NCBI RefSeq assembly: GCF_900182615.1
Contig: NZ_FXTE01000007.1
Coordinates: 108,615-172,614 of the forward strand
DNA length: 64,000 nt
Direction: 5' to 3'
Source: Ruegeria faecimaris
GTDB taxonomy: Bacteria; Pseudomonadota; Alphaproteobacteria; Rhodobacterales; Rhodobacteraceae
Shown here: in pieces, positions 43,150-52,126 of the stretch
How the letters are laid out: every line of letters starts with the position of its first letter
Position numbering within the stretch: the first letter of the stretch is position 1
Program-made: the position numbers and the translations under genes
The notes under the pieces: model-generated
Told to the model about the DNA's origin: nothing
Databases searched by the model: none
What the model saw: only the letters and a program-made list of their open reading frames with translations

Positions 43150-44112
43150 TTAGCTGTTGGCCGCGATCAATTCGGCCTGGGCCACGATCACCTCGGCCTG
43201 TTTGATCGAGGCGATATCCACCAGACGCCCCTTGTAGACCGTCGCACCTTCGCCATTGGCCTTGGCCTGCTCCATTGCGGCCAAGATCTCGCGGGCCTCT
43301 GACACGGCTTCATCGGACGGGGTAAAGACCTGGTTGGCCAGTGCGATCTGCTTGGGGTGGATTGCCCATTTGCCGACCATGCCCAAAGTGGCAGAACGTT
43401 TGGCCTGCGCGATATAGCCTTCGTCATCGCTGAAATCGCCGAACGGTCCATCCACCGGCAGCACGCCATGGGTGCGGCAGGCGGCAACGATGGCGGCCTG
43501 CGCCCAGTGCCACGGGTCGGACCAGTGTTTTTCACCTTCGCGCAGCATGTAATAATTTTCCTGCGTGCCGCCGATGCCAGTTGTCTGCATGCCCATCGAG
43601 GCCGCAAAGTCGGCGGCCCCAAGGCTCATGGCTTGCATCCGGGGGGACGAGGCAGCGATTTCTTCGACATGGGCGAGACCAGCTGCGGATTCGATGATGA
43701 CCTCAAAGCTGATTGGTTTGGTACGGCCTTTTGCGCGTTCGATGGCGGTGACCAGCGCGTCCACCGCATAGACATCCGCCGCACAACCGACCTTGGGGAT
43801 CATGATCTGGTCCAGTCGATCTCCGGCCTGCTCCATCACATCTACGACATCGCGGTACCAGTAAGGCGTATCCAGCCCGTTGACTCGTACGGACATGTAT
43901 TTAGTGCCCCAATCGAGGGTGTTCAGCGCCTCGATGACATTGGCACGCGCTGTATCCTTGTCAGATGGTGCAACCGAATCCTCAAGATCAAGATTGATCA
44001 CATCCGCCGCAGAGGCCGCCATCTTGGGGAAGAGCTTGGTGTTCGACCCGGGGCCGAACAACTGACAACGGTTAGGGCGCGCGGGGGCGGCGGGTTGAAT
44101 GCGAAAGCTCAT
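43150..44112 (-). CDS. mclA: L-malyl-CoA/beta-methylmalyl-CoA lyase (CitE-like)
   Basis: A 320-residue TIM-barrel lyase of the HpcH/HpaI/CitE family. It makes or cleaves malyl-CoA and methylmalyl-CoA in the ethylmalonyl-CoA pathway. Conserved blocks are RCQLFGPGSNTKLFPKM at the start, VINLDLEDSVAP near residue 38 with metal acidic residues, and FEVIIESAAGLAHVEEIA near 140. The WAIHPKQIALANQVFTPS tail is typical. Length equals the Rhodobacter Mcl1 protein. ATG at 44112 was chosen because the upstream extension lacks similarity. Confidence 0.92.
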   Translation of the reverse strand: MSFRIQPAAPARPNRCQLFGPGSNTKLFPKMAASAADVINLDLEDSVAPSDKDTARANVIEALNTLDWGTKYMSVRVNGLDTPYWYRDVVDVMEQAGDRLDQIMIPKVGCAADVYAVDALVTAIERAKGRTKPISFEVIIESAAGLAHVEEIAASSPRMQAMSLGAADFAASMGMQTTGIGGTQENYYMLREGEKHWSDPWHWAQAAIVAACRTHGVLPVDGPFGDFSDDEGYIAQAKRSATLGMVGKWAIHPKQIALANQVFTPSDEAVSEAREILAAMEQAKANGEGATVYKGRLVDIASIKQAEVIVAQAELIAANS

Positions 44113-44407
44113 CTGGACCTCGTGCAGGAAAGGAAATTGCGATTTTGTTGTCTTATGAGGTATTAAATTGCGCAGGTCTCCGCAAGCATGTTTGTGCATC
44201 TGCGGCAATGCAGTCGCAGCATTCGCCGCAATGCGCCGTGTCTCTGGTGATTAAAGTTTAATCGCTTTAAAAACTTGAAAGAATTTTGCGCAAGCTACGA
44301 TATTTGCGCGAAATTTTCCTGCGGGATCCAGCGATGCTGGGCGAAATCGAGAAACACTCGCCTTGCCCGTCCCATAGCCTGCGCCAGAATCAAAGGAGTG
44401 CACCGCA
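44113..44407. promoter_or_regulatory. Divergent promoter region mclA-dgcN with repeated TTGCGC motifs
   Basis: This region carries TTGCGCAG at 44168, TTGCGCAA at 44286-44293 (a perfect palindrome) and ATTTGCGCGAAAT at 44302-44314 (a near palindrome). TGCGGCAATGC (44201-44211) and GCATTCGCCGCA (44219-44230) form an 11-bp hairpin with one bulge. Repeats of this sort between divergent genes are probable regulator sites; no regulator gene is adjacent. Confidence 0.4.
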
Positions 44408-45409
44408 ATGATCGAGACACCGTATCTGTTGTTTTTGGGCGATGCGCCCGACCAGCTGGCGGCCAAGGTTGCCGTTGGAATCAAGGACTGGCGTCCGGAA
44501 AACGCCGTGGGTCAATACCGGATGGAGGGCTGTAAAGCCGATCTGGGCCTGACCGACATGTCCCTTGCTAAGGCCAAAGAGGCCGGGGCCAAGACTTTGG
44601 TCATTGGCGTGGCCAATCGTGGCGGTGTGATCAGTCAGGAATGGAAAAAGGTGCTGGTCATGGCGTTGGAGGAAGGTTTCGACCTGGCCTCGGGCCTGCA
44701 CAACCTTTTGTGTGATGAACCCGATCTAGTCGCAGTCGCCGAAGCAACAGGCCGCAAGCTGCATGATGTGCGGGTTCCGTCGGTCGACTATCCAATCGCC
44801 AACGGCATCAAACGTAAAGGTAAGCGCTGTCTTGCCGTGGGCACCGATTGTTCGGTTGGCAAGATGTACACCGCGATGGCCATGGATGCCGAGATGCGCA
44901 AGCGTGGCATGAAGTCGACCTTCCGAGCTACTGGCCAGACTGGCATTCTGATCACCGGTGACGGTGTACCGCTGGACGCGGTGATCGCAGATTTCATGGC
45001 GGGATCGGTCGAATGGCTGACACCCGACAATGATGACGACCACTGGGACTTGATCGAAGGGCAAGGGTCACTGTTTCATGTGTCATATTCCGGTGTGACA
45101 ATGGCGTTGATCCATGGCGGTCAACCGGACGCGTTGATCCTGTCCCATGAACCCACCCGCGAGCATATGCGCGGTCTGCCGACCTATAGTTTGCCATCTT
45201 TGCAGGCTCTGCGGGACACGGCGCTGGCGCTGGCCAAGGTTGCCAATCCTGAGTGTCAGGTCATCGGTGTTTCGGTCAACACGCAGCATATGAGCGAAGC
45301 AGACGCATCCGCCTATCTGGCACAGATCGAAGCCGACATGGGGCTGCCCGCGACGGACCCGTTCCGTTTTGGTGCAGGCAAGCTGGTCGACGCGCTGGCA
45401 GCAGTATAA
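44408..45409 (+). CDS. dgcN: DgcN, N-acyltransferase of D-glutamate catabolism (DUF1611)
   Basis: A 333-residue DUF1611 protein. A P-loop-like GTDCSVGKMYTAMAMDAEMRKRG is found near residue 143 (in parts), and HGGQPDALILSHEP near 237. In marine bacteria DgcN has been reported to acetylate D-glutamate so that DgcA can racemise it to the L form. Direct coupling with dgcA and an aminotransferase gene supports this role. The start follows AAAGGAG at 44392-44398. Confidence 0.85.
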   Translation: MIETPYLLFLGDAPDQLAAKVAVGIKDWRPENAVGQYRMEGCKADLGLTDMSLAKAKEAGAKTLVIGVANRGGVISQEWKKVLVMALEEGFDLASGLHNLLCDEPDLVAVAEATGRKLHDVRVPSVDYPIANGIKRKGKRCLAVGTDCSVGKMYTAMAMDAEMRKRGMKSTFRATGQTGILITGDGVPLDAVIADFMAGSVEWLTPDNDDDHWDLIEGQGSLFHVSYSGVTMALIHGGQPDALILSHEPTREHMRGLPTYSLPSLQALRDTALALAKVANPECQVIGVSVNTQHMSEADASAYLAQIEADMGLPATDPFRFGAGKLVDALAAV

Positions 45410-45479
45410 AGCGGTCTGGTCCCGCCGGCCCGGATCTAAATTGGAAAATCCGGGCGGCTCTGCCAGGAAAAGGTATGTT

Positions 45480-46445
45480 ATGCAAATTGACGTCTCTCGC
45501 GATGTATTCAGGCTGGCTCAGGTCTTTACAATTTCACGTGGGTCACGGACCGAGGCCAAGGTTCTGACTGTACGCATTTCTGACGGCCGGTATCAGGGCT
45601 GGGGCGAATGTGTGCCCTATGCGCGTTATGGTGAAACACTGGATTCGGTCGAGGCTGAAATTGCCGGATTGCCCGACAGTTTCGACCGAGTGCAACTGAT
45701 GGACTTATTGCCTGCGGGCGCTGCACGGAATGCCGTAGATTGTGCGCTGTGGGATCTTGAGGCCAAGCGTGCCGGTAAACGCGTCTGGAATCTGGCTGGG
45801 CTGCCTCAGCCGGGCCCCGAAATCACGGCCTATACATTGTCATTGGACACCGCCGAGGCGATGCAGGCGCAGGCGGCTGCGAATGCACATCGCCCGCTTT
45901 TAAAGATCAAACTGGGCACGCCGGATGACATGCCCCGACTTGAAGCCGTTCGCGCAGGCGCACCGGATGCGACGATCATCGTGGACGCAAATGAAGGTTG
46001 GTCCGCCGCCGTTTACACCGATCTTGCGCCACATCTTGTGCGCCTGGGTGTGGCCTTGGTCGAGCAACCTCTGCCCGCCGGTGACGATGAAGCGCTGATC
46101 GGGATGGAGCGCCCGGTTCCCGTATGCGCCGACGAATCCTGCCATGATCGTGCCAGCCTGCCCAAACTGAAGGGCAAATATGATGTGATCAACATCAAGC
46201 TCGACAAGACCGGAGGTCTGACCGAAGCGCTGGAGCTGCGCAAAGCGGCGATTGCTGAAGGCTATGACATCATGGTCGGCTGTATGGTCGGCAGCTCTTT
46301 GGCGATGGCCCCTGCGACATTGCTGGCGCAGGGTGCGATGGTAACGGACCTTGACGGACCACTTCTGTTGGCCGAAGACCGCGACAACCCACTGACTTTT
46401 GATGATGCCGGAGTGTACCCGCCATTGGCGGCGCTCTGGGGCTAA
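45480..46445 (+). CDS. dgcA: DgcA, N-acetyl-D-glutamate racemase (dipeptide epimerase/enolase superfamily)
   Basis: A 321-residue enolase-superfamily enzyme of the L-Ala-D/L-Glu epimerase group. The first catalytic lysine is in LLKIKLG (KxK, about residue 142), metal ligands are in VDANEGW (about 165), VEQPLP (about 190) and CADESCHD (about 217), and the second catalytic lysine is in NIKLDKTGG. It inverts the alpha carbon of the acylated D-glutamate. ATG at 45480 follows AGGAAAAGG; the frame extends upstream into the dgcN end without similarity. Confidence 0.87.
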   Translation: MQIDVSRDVFRLAQVFTISRGSRTEAKVLTVRISDGRYQGWGECVPYARYGETLDSVEAEIAGLPDSFDRVQLMDLLPAGAARNAVDCALWDLEAKRAGKRVWNLAGLPQPGPEITAYTLSLDTAEAMQAQAAANAHRPLLKIKLGTPDDMPRLEAVRAGAPDATIIVDANEGWSAAVYTDLAPHLVRLGVALVEQPLPAGDDEALIGMERPVPVCADESCHDRASLPKLKGKYDVINIKLDKTGGLTEALELRKAAIAEGYDIMVGCMVGSSLAMAPATLLAQGAMVTDLDGPLLLAEDRDNPLTFDDAGVYPPLAALWG

Positions 46446-46455
46446 GGAGATTGAC

Positions 46456-47316
46456 ATGACCCGCACCGTTTATGTGAATGGCGACTACCTGCCCGAAACC
46501 GAAGCCACAGTGTCGATCTTTGATCGTGGCTTCCTGATGGCCGATGCCGTGTATGAGGTGACCAGCGTTCTGGACGGCAAGCTGATCGACTTCGAAGGCC
46601 ACGCGGTCCGCCTCAAGCGCTCGCTGGACGAATTACAGATGGCTGAACCCTGCGCGAAGGACGAGCTGCTGGAGATCCACCGCAAGCTGGTTGAGTTGAA
46701 CGGCATTGAAGAGGGGCTGGTCTATCTTCAGGTCACGCGCGGCAGCGACGGCGACCGGGATTTTGCATTTCCTGCGGCTGATACCAAACCCACACTGGTT
46801 TTGTTCACCCAAAACAAGCCGGGTCTGGCAGACAGCCCTGCTGCCCGGAAAGGTGCCAAGGTCATCTCGATCGAGGATATCCGTTGGGGCCGGCGCGACA
46901 TCAAGACGACACAGCTGCTCTATCCCTCGCTGGGCAAGATGATGGCCAAGGCCGCGGGCTGTGATGATGCCTGGATGGTCGAAGGCGGCTATGTGACCGA
47001 GGGCACCAGCAACAACGCGTATTTTGTTAAAGGCAACAAGATTGTCACCCGGCCCTTGTCGAGCGACATCCTGCACGGCATCACCCGCAAGGCCGTTCTG
47101 CGAATGGCAGCCGAAGCGCAGATGGTTGTCGAAGAACGCCTGTTCACTATCGACGAGGCCAAGGAGGCTGATGAGGCGTTCACCACCTCTGCCAGTGCTT
47201 TTGTCATGCCTGTGGTTGAAATTGACGGCACAGCGCTGGGCGACGGCACGCCGGGACCCATAGCCAAACGTCTGCGCGAGATTTATCTGGACGAAAGCCG
47301 CAAGGCAGCACTCTAA
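46456..47316 (+). CDS. dat: D-amino-acid transaminase (class IV)
   Basis: A 286-residue PLP aminotransferase of fold type IV. VSIFDRGFLMADAVYEV is the N-terminal signature; the PLP lysine is in RRDIKTTQLLYPSLGK (about residue 144), and GYVTEGTSNNAYFV binds the cofactor phosphate. It moves amino groups between D-amino acids and oxo acids, with D-glutamate as the usual product, which links it to DgcN/DgcA. AAGGAG precedes ATG 46456. It is the last gene of the three-gene operon. Confidence 0.87.
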   Translation: MTRTVYVNGDYLPETEATVSIFDRGFLMADAVYEVTSVLDGKLIDFEGHAVRLKRSLDELQMAEPCAKDELLEIHRKLVELNGIEEGLVYLQVTRGSDGDRDFAFPAADTKPTLVLFTQNKPGLADSPAARKGAKVISIEDIRWGRRDIKTTQLLYPSLGKMMAKAAGCDDAWMVEGGYVTEGTSNNAYFVKGNKIVTRPLSSDILHGITRKAVLRMAAEAQMVVEERLFTIDEAKEADEAFTTSASAFVMPVVEIDGTALGDGTPGPIAKRLREIYLDESRKAAL

Positions 47317-47753
47317 AGAAATCCCATGCTGGGCGTTTGTGTGGCATGGGGTGGTCGCAACGAATTTGACAACATTTGGTGCCGCGTGCAGATCTTGGTC
47401 GGGATGAACGGCGCAAAGAAGGTGCGGCACCAAAATCTCAGAGCGCGCACTGAACACGATAGTTGGTGATCCTGCATCCTGACAGGCCGCTTTGAGAATA
47501 GGCATACTCAGCCTGACAAAGGGTATTGGTATGGCCGAAACCAGGCGGCATATTACGCGCTGAGTTGCGGTTTTCAGGAGCCAACTTCACACATGATGAT
47601 GGCGAAGCCCCTACGTGTTGCTGGTGTAGCTAGGGGGCAGAGGGCCGGAGATGCCCCGTCACACGACCAATGGGCCTCAATGGCCGCTATTGGTGCCGAT
47701 GAAAATGTTGGTCTATCATGTCCTCCTGTGGTCCATTTCAAATGAGTTAACTT
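47317..47753. other. Intergenic region with two inverted repeats
   Basis: No gene found in 437 bases. CCCATGC (47323-47329) pairs with GCATGGG (47344-47350) 7 bases after the dat stop, a likely end-of-operon hairpin without a T run. TTTGGTGCCGC (47375-47385) and GCGGCACCAAA (47424-47434) form perfect 11-base arms with a 38-base spacer, possibly a structured RNA or a small transposon remnant. Confidence 0.4.
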
Positions 47754-48566
47754 ATGGCCGATCCATACTCTGACCTCGGCGCGCAAGACACCGCCCTTCA
47801 AGAGCGGATCGCAACAGCAATGGAAGTGCGCTGTTTAGAGCCTGCGCAGATTGCAATTCGCAAAGCCTACATGGAAAACCTGAGGCTCCCCAAAGGTGCA
47901 CGGGCGCTGGAGCTTGGTTCAGGAACAGGACATGTTACCCGAGATTTGTTGGAGCTTGCAGGAGCCGCAACGGCTCATGGAATTGAACCCTCGCCCGTCA
48001 TGGTCGCACGGGCCCAGAAGAGCTTTGGGGATGATGATCGACTTAGCTTTGATATCGGGGATGCCAAAAACACAGGTTTTGAAAGCGAGACCTTTGACCT
48101 TGTGTTAATGCACACGTTGTTGTGCCACGTCCCTGGACCTGAAGACGTTGTTCAAGAGGCCTTCCGCCTTTTGAAGCCCGGAGGTGTGCTGGCAATTTGT
48201 GATGGCGACTACAGTACCGCAACTGCGCAGATCGCGGACTTTGATCCGCTCGATCAACTCATCAAATTCATGATCAATCAAAATGTCACTAATCTTTGGA
48301 TAATGCGTCAGATTTCAGGCATCCTGGTCGATGCCGGATTTCAACTTGGGGCCCGGAAAGGTCATGGATATGTGGCAGAAGGGGAAGCGACCTATTTTCT
48401 CACCGTAATTGAACGCGGAGCAGAACGCATGGTGGAAGAGGGTCTGTTATTTTCCGAAACTGCAGAGGCTTTGAAATCAGAAGCGAAACGCAGAGTATCT
48501 GCCAAGATGTTTTTTGGTTTTATGTCCTATGTGAGCCAAATCGCGAATAAACCCAAGATCGTTTGA
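47754..48566 (+). CDS. Class I SAM-dependent methyltransferase
   Basis: A 270-residue cytoplasmic enzyme. Motif I ALELGSGTGHVTRDLLE is near residue 51, GIEPSPVMVARAQ near 77 is the acidic loop for the ribose, DLVLMHTLLCHVPGPEDVV near 115 is motif IV, and RLLKPGGVLAICDGDY near 138 is the usual post-motif. This is the UbiE/Methyltransf_11 form. It is not in an operon, so the substrate is unknown. A start at 47754 has little ribosome site support (GTTAACTT precedes). Confidence 0.85.
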   Translation: MADPYSDLGAQDTALQERIATAMEVRCLEPAQIAIRKAYMENLRLPKGARALELGSGTGHVTRDLLELAGAATAHGIEPSPVMVARAQKSFGDDDRLSFDIGDAKNTGFESETFDLVLMHTLLCHVPGPEDVVQEAFRLLKPGGVLAICDGDYSTATAQIADFDPLDQLIKFMINQNVTNLWIMRQISGILVDAGFQLGARKGHGYVAEGEATYFLTVIERGAERMVEEGLLFSETAEALKSEAKRRVSAKMFFGFMSYVSQIANKPKIV

Positions 48567-48648
48567 CCGTTCTCAGTAATCGAGCAGACAGACATTGCAC
48601 AGCATCCGGCCTTCTTGGTTCAAAGCGGACCCTACCAGTTACCAGTAA

Positions 48649-48682
48649 CAAAAAAGGCCGCCCCAAACGGAACGGCCCTTTA
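48649..48682 (-). terminator. Rho-independent terminator of the rpmI-rplT operon
   Basis: On the minus strand GGCCG and CGGCC pair around a loop of about 13 bases, followed by TTTTTTG. It begins about 25 bases after the rplT stop. The shape and T-run are typical. Confidence 0.85.
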
Positions 48683-48704
48683 TTCACTGTCTCTTTACAG
48701 AGGA

Positions 48705-49070
48705 TCAGGCGGTCAGAGCAGCCTGAGCCTGGGCGACGATCGCGCCGAACGCTTCCGGTTCGTGCACGGCCAGATCGGCCAGAACTTTACGGTCCACTTC
48801 AATACCGGCCAGGTTCAGGCCGTTGATGAAGCGGGAATATGTCAGGGCTTCGTCATGCGAACGTACAGCAGCGTTGATCCGCTGGATCCACAGCGCGCGG
48901 AAGTTACGCTTGCGGTTCTTACGGTCACGGGTTGCATATTGGTTGGCCTTGTCTACGGCCTGACGGGCAACCTTGAAGGTGCTTTTGCGGCGGCCATAGT
49001 AACCTTTGGCGGCCTTGATAACCTTCTTGTGACGGGCGTGAGTTACGGTTCCACCTTTAACGCGGGACAT
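48705..49070 (-). CDS. rplT: Large ribosomal subunit protein bL20
   Basis: A 121-residue protein, full length. [32 protein letters not shown] (in parts) at the start and [21 protein letters not shown] near residue 46 are diagnostic. It binds 23S rRNA early in assembly. It follows rpmI by 14 bases. The usual next gene pheS is not present; a terminator ends the unit here. Confidence 0.98.
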   Translation of the reverse strand: MSRVKGGTVTHARHKKVIKAAKGYYGRRKSTFKVARQAVDKANQYATRDRKNRKRNFRALWIQRINAAVRSHDEALTYSRFINGLNLAGIEVDRKVLADLAVHEPEAFGAIVAQAQAALTA

Positions 49071-49084
49071 GTCTTAATCTCCTC

Positions 49085-49285
49085 TTATCGATCGTAGGGC
49101 ATATAGCCCTTGACGATTTTGGCGTCGGGGGCGGACAGGGTGGTGTTGCCACGAGCATCGCGGATGAATTTCTTGGTCCGCTTGATCATGCCGTGACGTT
49201 TGCCGGCCTGGCCAGCAAGGACCTTACCGGTCGCAGTCACCTTAAAGCGCTTTTTGGCGCTCGACTTTGTCTTCATCTTAGGCAT
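49085..49285 (-). CDS. rpmI: Large ribosomal subunit protein bL35
   Basis: A 66-residue very basic protein, full family length: [21 protein letters not shown] at the start and the [12 protein letters not shown] core. ATG at 49285 has GAAAGGAGA upstream. infC, often found before it, is not adjacent here. Confidence 0.98.
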   Translation of the reverse strand: MPKMKTKSSAKKRFKVTATGKVLAGQAGKRHGMIKRTKKFIRDARGNTTLSAPDAKIVKGYMPYDR

Positions 49286-49431
49286 TTCCGTCTCCTTTCG
49301 GGGTTCGGTTCGAAACGCGACTCGGCATGCCATCTCGGCCGGTCACGCGATCAGAAGCGCCGTTTACGCAAGTTCGACCATACTGGCAAGGGGGTTTTGG
49401 CTGAATCTGCAATTTTAGCAGCCCAGTCAGG

Positions 49432-49459
49432 CACCGGGGCGACGCAGGCCGCCCCGGTG
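49432..49459 (-). terminator. Strong hairpin after the AGCS symporter gene
   Basis: CACCGGGGCG (49432-49441) and CGCCCCGGTG (49450-49459) form a perfect 10-bp stem with an 8-base loop, starting 7 bases after the symporter stop on the minus strand. There is no T run, so it is a partial match to a Rho-independent terminator. Confidence 0.6.
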
Positions 49460-49465
49460 GTCTAT

Positions 49466-51013
49466 TTAGTGACCGTATTTGCGGATCTCACCGCTTTTCA
49501 GTCTTTCACTATACGATGCCAGTTCCTGACGAACGATCTTCATCAGGAAGTAGAGCGCAAAGACGTTCACAACCGCCATCGCAAAGATCGCCGCATCCGA
49601 GAAGTCGATAACCGGGCCGAGGTTGGCCGCAGCACCGATCACCACGAAGACGCAGAAGATGATCTTGAACACCAGCTCTTTGGTGTGCCCCTCACCGAAC
49701 AGATAGGTCCAGGCCTTGAGGCCATAGTAGGACCAGCTGATCATAGTCGAGAAAGCAAACAGGATCACCGCAATCGCCAGAACATAGGGGAACCAGCTGA
49801 ACGCGCTGCCAAAGGCGGCAGAGGTCAGGCTGACGCCTGAGTTGCCGTCAACGGTCGCAATAGCGCTTCCTGCTTCGTTCAACATATAGTTGCCGGTCTC
49901 GGGGTCGATGATCAACTGCTGAGTAATGATGATCACCAGCGCAGTCATGGTACAGATCACGACCGTATCGATGAACGGCTCAAGCAGCGAAACAAAGCCT
50001 TCTGTGATCGGCTCCTTTGTGCGCACCGCCGAGTGGGCAATCGCAGCAGACCCAACGCCGGCCTCGTTCGAGAACGCGGCCCGTTTGAAGCCCTGGATTA
50101 GAGCACCGACCATTCCGCCGGCCACACCAAGACCGGTAAACGCACCGGCAAAGATCTGACCAAAGGCCCAACCGATCATATCCGCATTCATGACGATGAT
50201 GACCAGAGCCGCCGCGACATACATCACGCCCATAAAGGGCACAACTTTTTCAGTCACTCGCGCGATGGATTTAAGTCCACCGACGATCACCATGAACACG
50301 ACACCCGCAAAGACCACACCGGTGATCCAACCCGGGTAATTCCCGACGATGCCTGCAATCTGCTGATGCGCCTGATTGGCCTGAAACATGTTGCCCCCGC
50401 CCAGCGCTCCAAGAATACAGAAGATCGAGAACACAACCGCCAGGATCTTACCTCCGGGCAGGCCAAGCTCGTCAAAACCCTTGGACATATAGTACATCGG
50501 GCCGCCCGAGACGCTGCCGTCTTCGTATTCGTTGCGATACTTTACGCCAAGTGTACATTCGGTGAATTTTGACGCCATGCCCAGAAGACCAGCCAGGATC
50601 ATCCAGAAGGTCGCCCCGGGGCCACCAATGCCAACAGCAACGGCAACGCCTGCGATATTGCCAAGCCCGACCGTGCCCGACAGGGCAGTGGCCAATGCCT
50701 GAAAGTGGCTAACCTCACCAGCATCGTTGGGATCGGAATAGTCGCCTTTGACCAGACTTATCGCGTGGCCGAAAAAGCGCATCTGCACAAAAGCAAAGTA
50801 CAGAGTAAAGACCGACGCCGCGATAACCAACCACATCACGATCCAGGGAAATCCTGTCCCGGGAATTGGTGCGAATATGAAGCTAACGAATGGCCCAGTG
50901 ATATCAGCAAAAGCCTGATTGATCTTTTCGTCCAACCCGGGCGCCTCTTGCGCGGCGACGGGGCTGGCCATCAGGGTGGCGGCTGCCAATCCCAGTTGAG
51001 ATAGTGTTTTCAT
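49466..51013 (-). CDS. Alanine/glycine:cation symporter (AGCS family)
   Basis: A 515-residue inner-membrane transporter with about eleven spans that takes up alanine or glycine with sodium. An N-terminal signal-like segment ends VAAQEAPG. Family blocks are ATALSGTVGLGNIAGVAVAVGIGGPGATFWM near residue 110 (in parts), RNEYEDGSVSGGPMYYMSKG near 158 and FKRAAFSNEAGVGSAAIAHSA near 305. It is the second gene after a usp gene, and a divergent Lrp-type regulator gene lies beyond. Confidence 0.94.
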   Translation of the reverse strand: MKTLSQLGLAAATLMASPVAAQEAPGLDEKINQAFADITGPFVSFIFAPIPGTGFPWIVMWLVIAASVFTLYFAFVQMRFFGHAISLVKGDYSDPNDAGEVSHFQALATALSGTVGLGNIAGVAVAVGIGGPGATFWMILAGLLGMASKFTECTLGVKYRNEYEDGSVSGGPMYYMSKGFDELGLPGGKILAVVFSIFCILGALGGGNMFQANQAHQQIAGIVGNYPGWITGVVFAGVVFMVIVGGLKSIARVTEKVVPFMGVMYVAAALVIIVMNADMIGWAFGQIFAGAFTGLGVAGGMVGALIQGFKRAAFSNEAGVGSAAIAHSAVRTKEPITEGFVSLLEPFIDTVVICTMTALVIIITQQLIIDPETGNYMLNEAGSAIATVDGNSGVSLTSAAFGSAFSWFPYVLAIAVILFAFSTMISWSYYGLKAWTYLFGEGHTKELVFKIIFCVFVVIGAAANLGPVIDFSDAAIFAMAVVNVFALYFLMKIVRQELASYSERLKSGEIRKYGH

Positions 51014-51026
51014 TCCTGTGCCTCCC

Positions 51027-51464
51027 TCAATTCACGACCGTGACCGGTACATCGGCATGCATTACAAGGTTTTGCGTTGAGCTGCCGAAGATACGCTTTT
51101 TGAGGCCATCCGCGGACGAGCGTCCAACGACAATCTGTACGGCCTTGCTGTCTACCGTGATGGCATTCAGCGTTTCAGCCACATCTCCGTGGCGCACCAC
51201 TCCGGTCGCGGCGAAACCCGCGGCCTTCAGGGCGTCGACGGCGGGTGCCACCACCCGTGTCGTTGCTAGTTCAATCTCCTCCTCACGCCGCATGTGCCGC
51301 TTTGCGTTTTCTTCAGGTGTCTGAAAAGTGTAGGGCGACCATTCAATGACATATGCAACCAGAAGCTCGCATGAACCAATTCTTTCAGCCAAATCTTTGG
51401 CGAAGGCGATGGCACGTTCTCCGGATTCTGTCCCGTCCAGTCCTATGACAATTTTTGTTGTCAT
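51027..51464 (-). CDS. Universal stress protein (UspA family)
   Basis: A 145-residue Usp domain protein. VVGRSSADGLKKRIFGSSTQNL carries a modified nucleotide-binding pattern. ATG at 51464 follows GGAGG. It lies 13 bases before the symporter gene, so a role in tuning the transporter or coupling it to energy state is possible, as with TeaD in ectoine transport operons. Confidence 0.9.
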   Translation of the reverse strand: MTTKIVIGLDGTESGERAIAFAKDLAERIGSCELLVAYVIEWSPYTFQTPEENAKRHMRREEEIELATTRVVAPAVDALKAAGFAATGVVRHGDVAETLNAITVDSKAVQIVVGRSSADGLKKRIFGSSTQNLVMHADVPVTVVN

Positions 51465-51652
51465 CTCGTTCCTCCATTTATTGTTCATTTGACCGGGGCC
51501 CGTGCCCCCGGCAGGGCAGCCGGAACTTGGAGCATTTATTGTAGACTGCCCTCAAGTCAGTATCAGGAAAAATCACTAGGAAATGGTATTATTTTTGGTC
51601 TATTCTCAGTAAATTATCCCATTATGCGCCAAAATTACAGGGAATTTTCCTA

Positions 51653-52126
51653 ATGGACAGAGAATTGGACAAGATCGATCAACGCATCCTGCGGGAATTG
51701 GAAGCCAATGGCCGCCTGCCGATCGTCGAGCTTGCCATGCGGGTAAACCTGACCAACACCCCGTGTTCCGAGCGTGTAAAACGACTGGAAAGAACCGGCT
51801 ATATCACCGGATACAGCGCCGTTCTGGACAAGGAGCGGTTGGGTCTCGGGCATATGACGGTTGTGCAGGTTTCCCTGGCTGCAACGTCTGAGAACTCATT
51901 GGATAAATTCAACGATGCCGTGCGCGATGTCACCGAAATCGAAAGCTGCCTGATGGTGGCGGGGTCGTTTGACTATCTGTTAACCGTTCGCACACGCGAC
52001 ATCGCCCATTTCCGCCAGACCCTGGGGGAAAAGATAAATAAGCTTCCGGGCATTCACCAGACCAGTTCCTTTACCGTGATGGAAATCGTCAAGGAACCGG
52101 TCGGGCAGAATGTCATACCCGCCTGA
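51653..52126 (+). CDS. Lrp/AsnC-family regulator
   Basis: A 157-residue regulator with a helix-turn-helix (IDQRILRELEANGRLPIVELAMRVNLTNTPCSERV, residues 8-42, in parts) and a RAM domain ending TSSFTVMEIVKEP. It is divergent from the usp-symporter pair by 188 bases; the AT-rich spacer holds GGAATTTTCC at 51640-51649 next to the start. It likely controls amino acid uptake by that pair and its own expression. Confidence 0.9.
   Translation: MDRELDKIDQRILRELEANGRLPIVELAMRVNLTNTPCSERVKRLERTGYITGYSAVLDKERLGLGHMTVVQVSLAATSENSLDKFNDAVRDVTEIESCLMVAGSFDYLLTVRTRDIAHFRQTLGEKINKLPGIHQTSSFTVMEIVKEPVGQNVIPA

Noticed and set aside
46633..47505. 290-codon open frame on the minus strand
   Set aside because: Antisense to the D-amino-acid transaminase gene, which is clearly real.
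47574..47801. Minus-strand frame in the gap before the methyltransferase gene
   Set aside because: Overlaps the methyltransferase start, has no ribosome site and no similarity.
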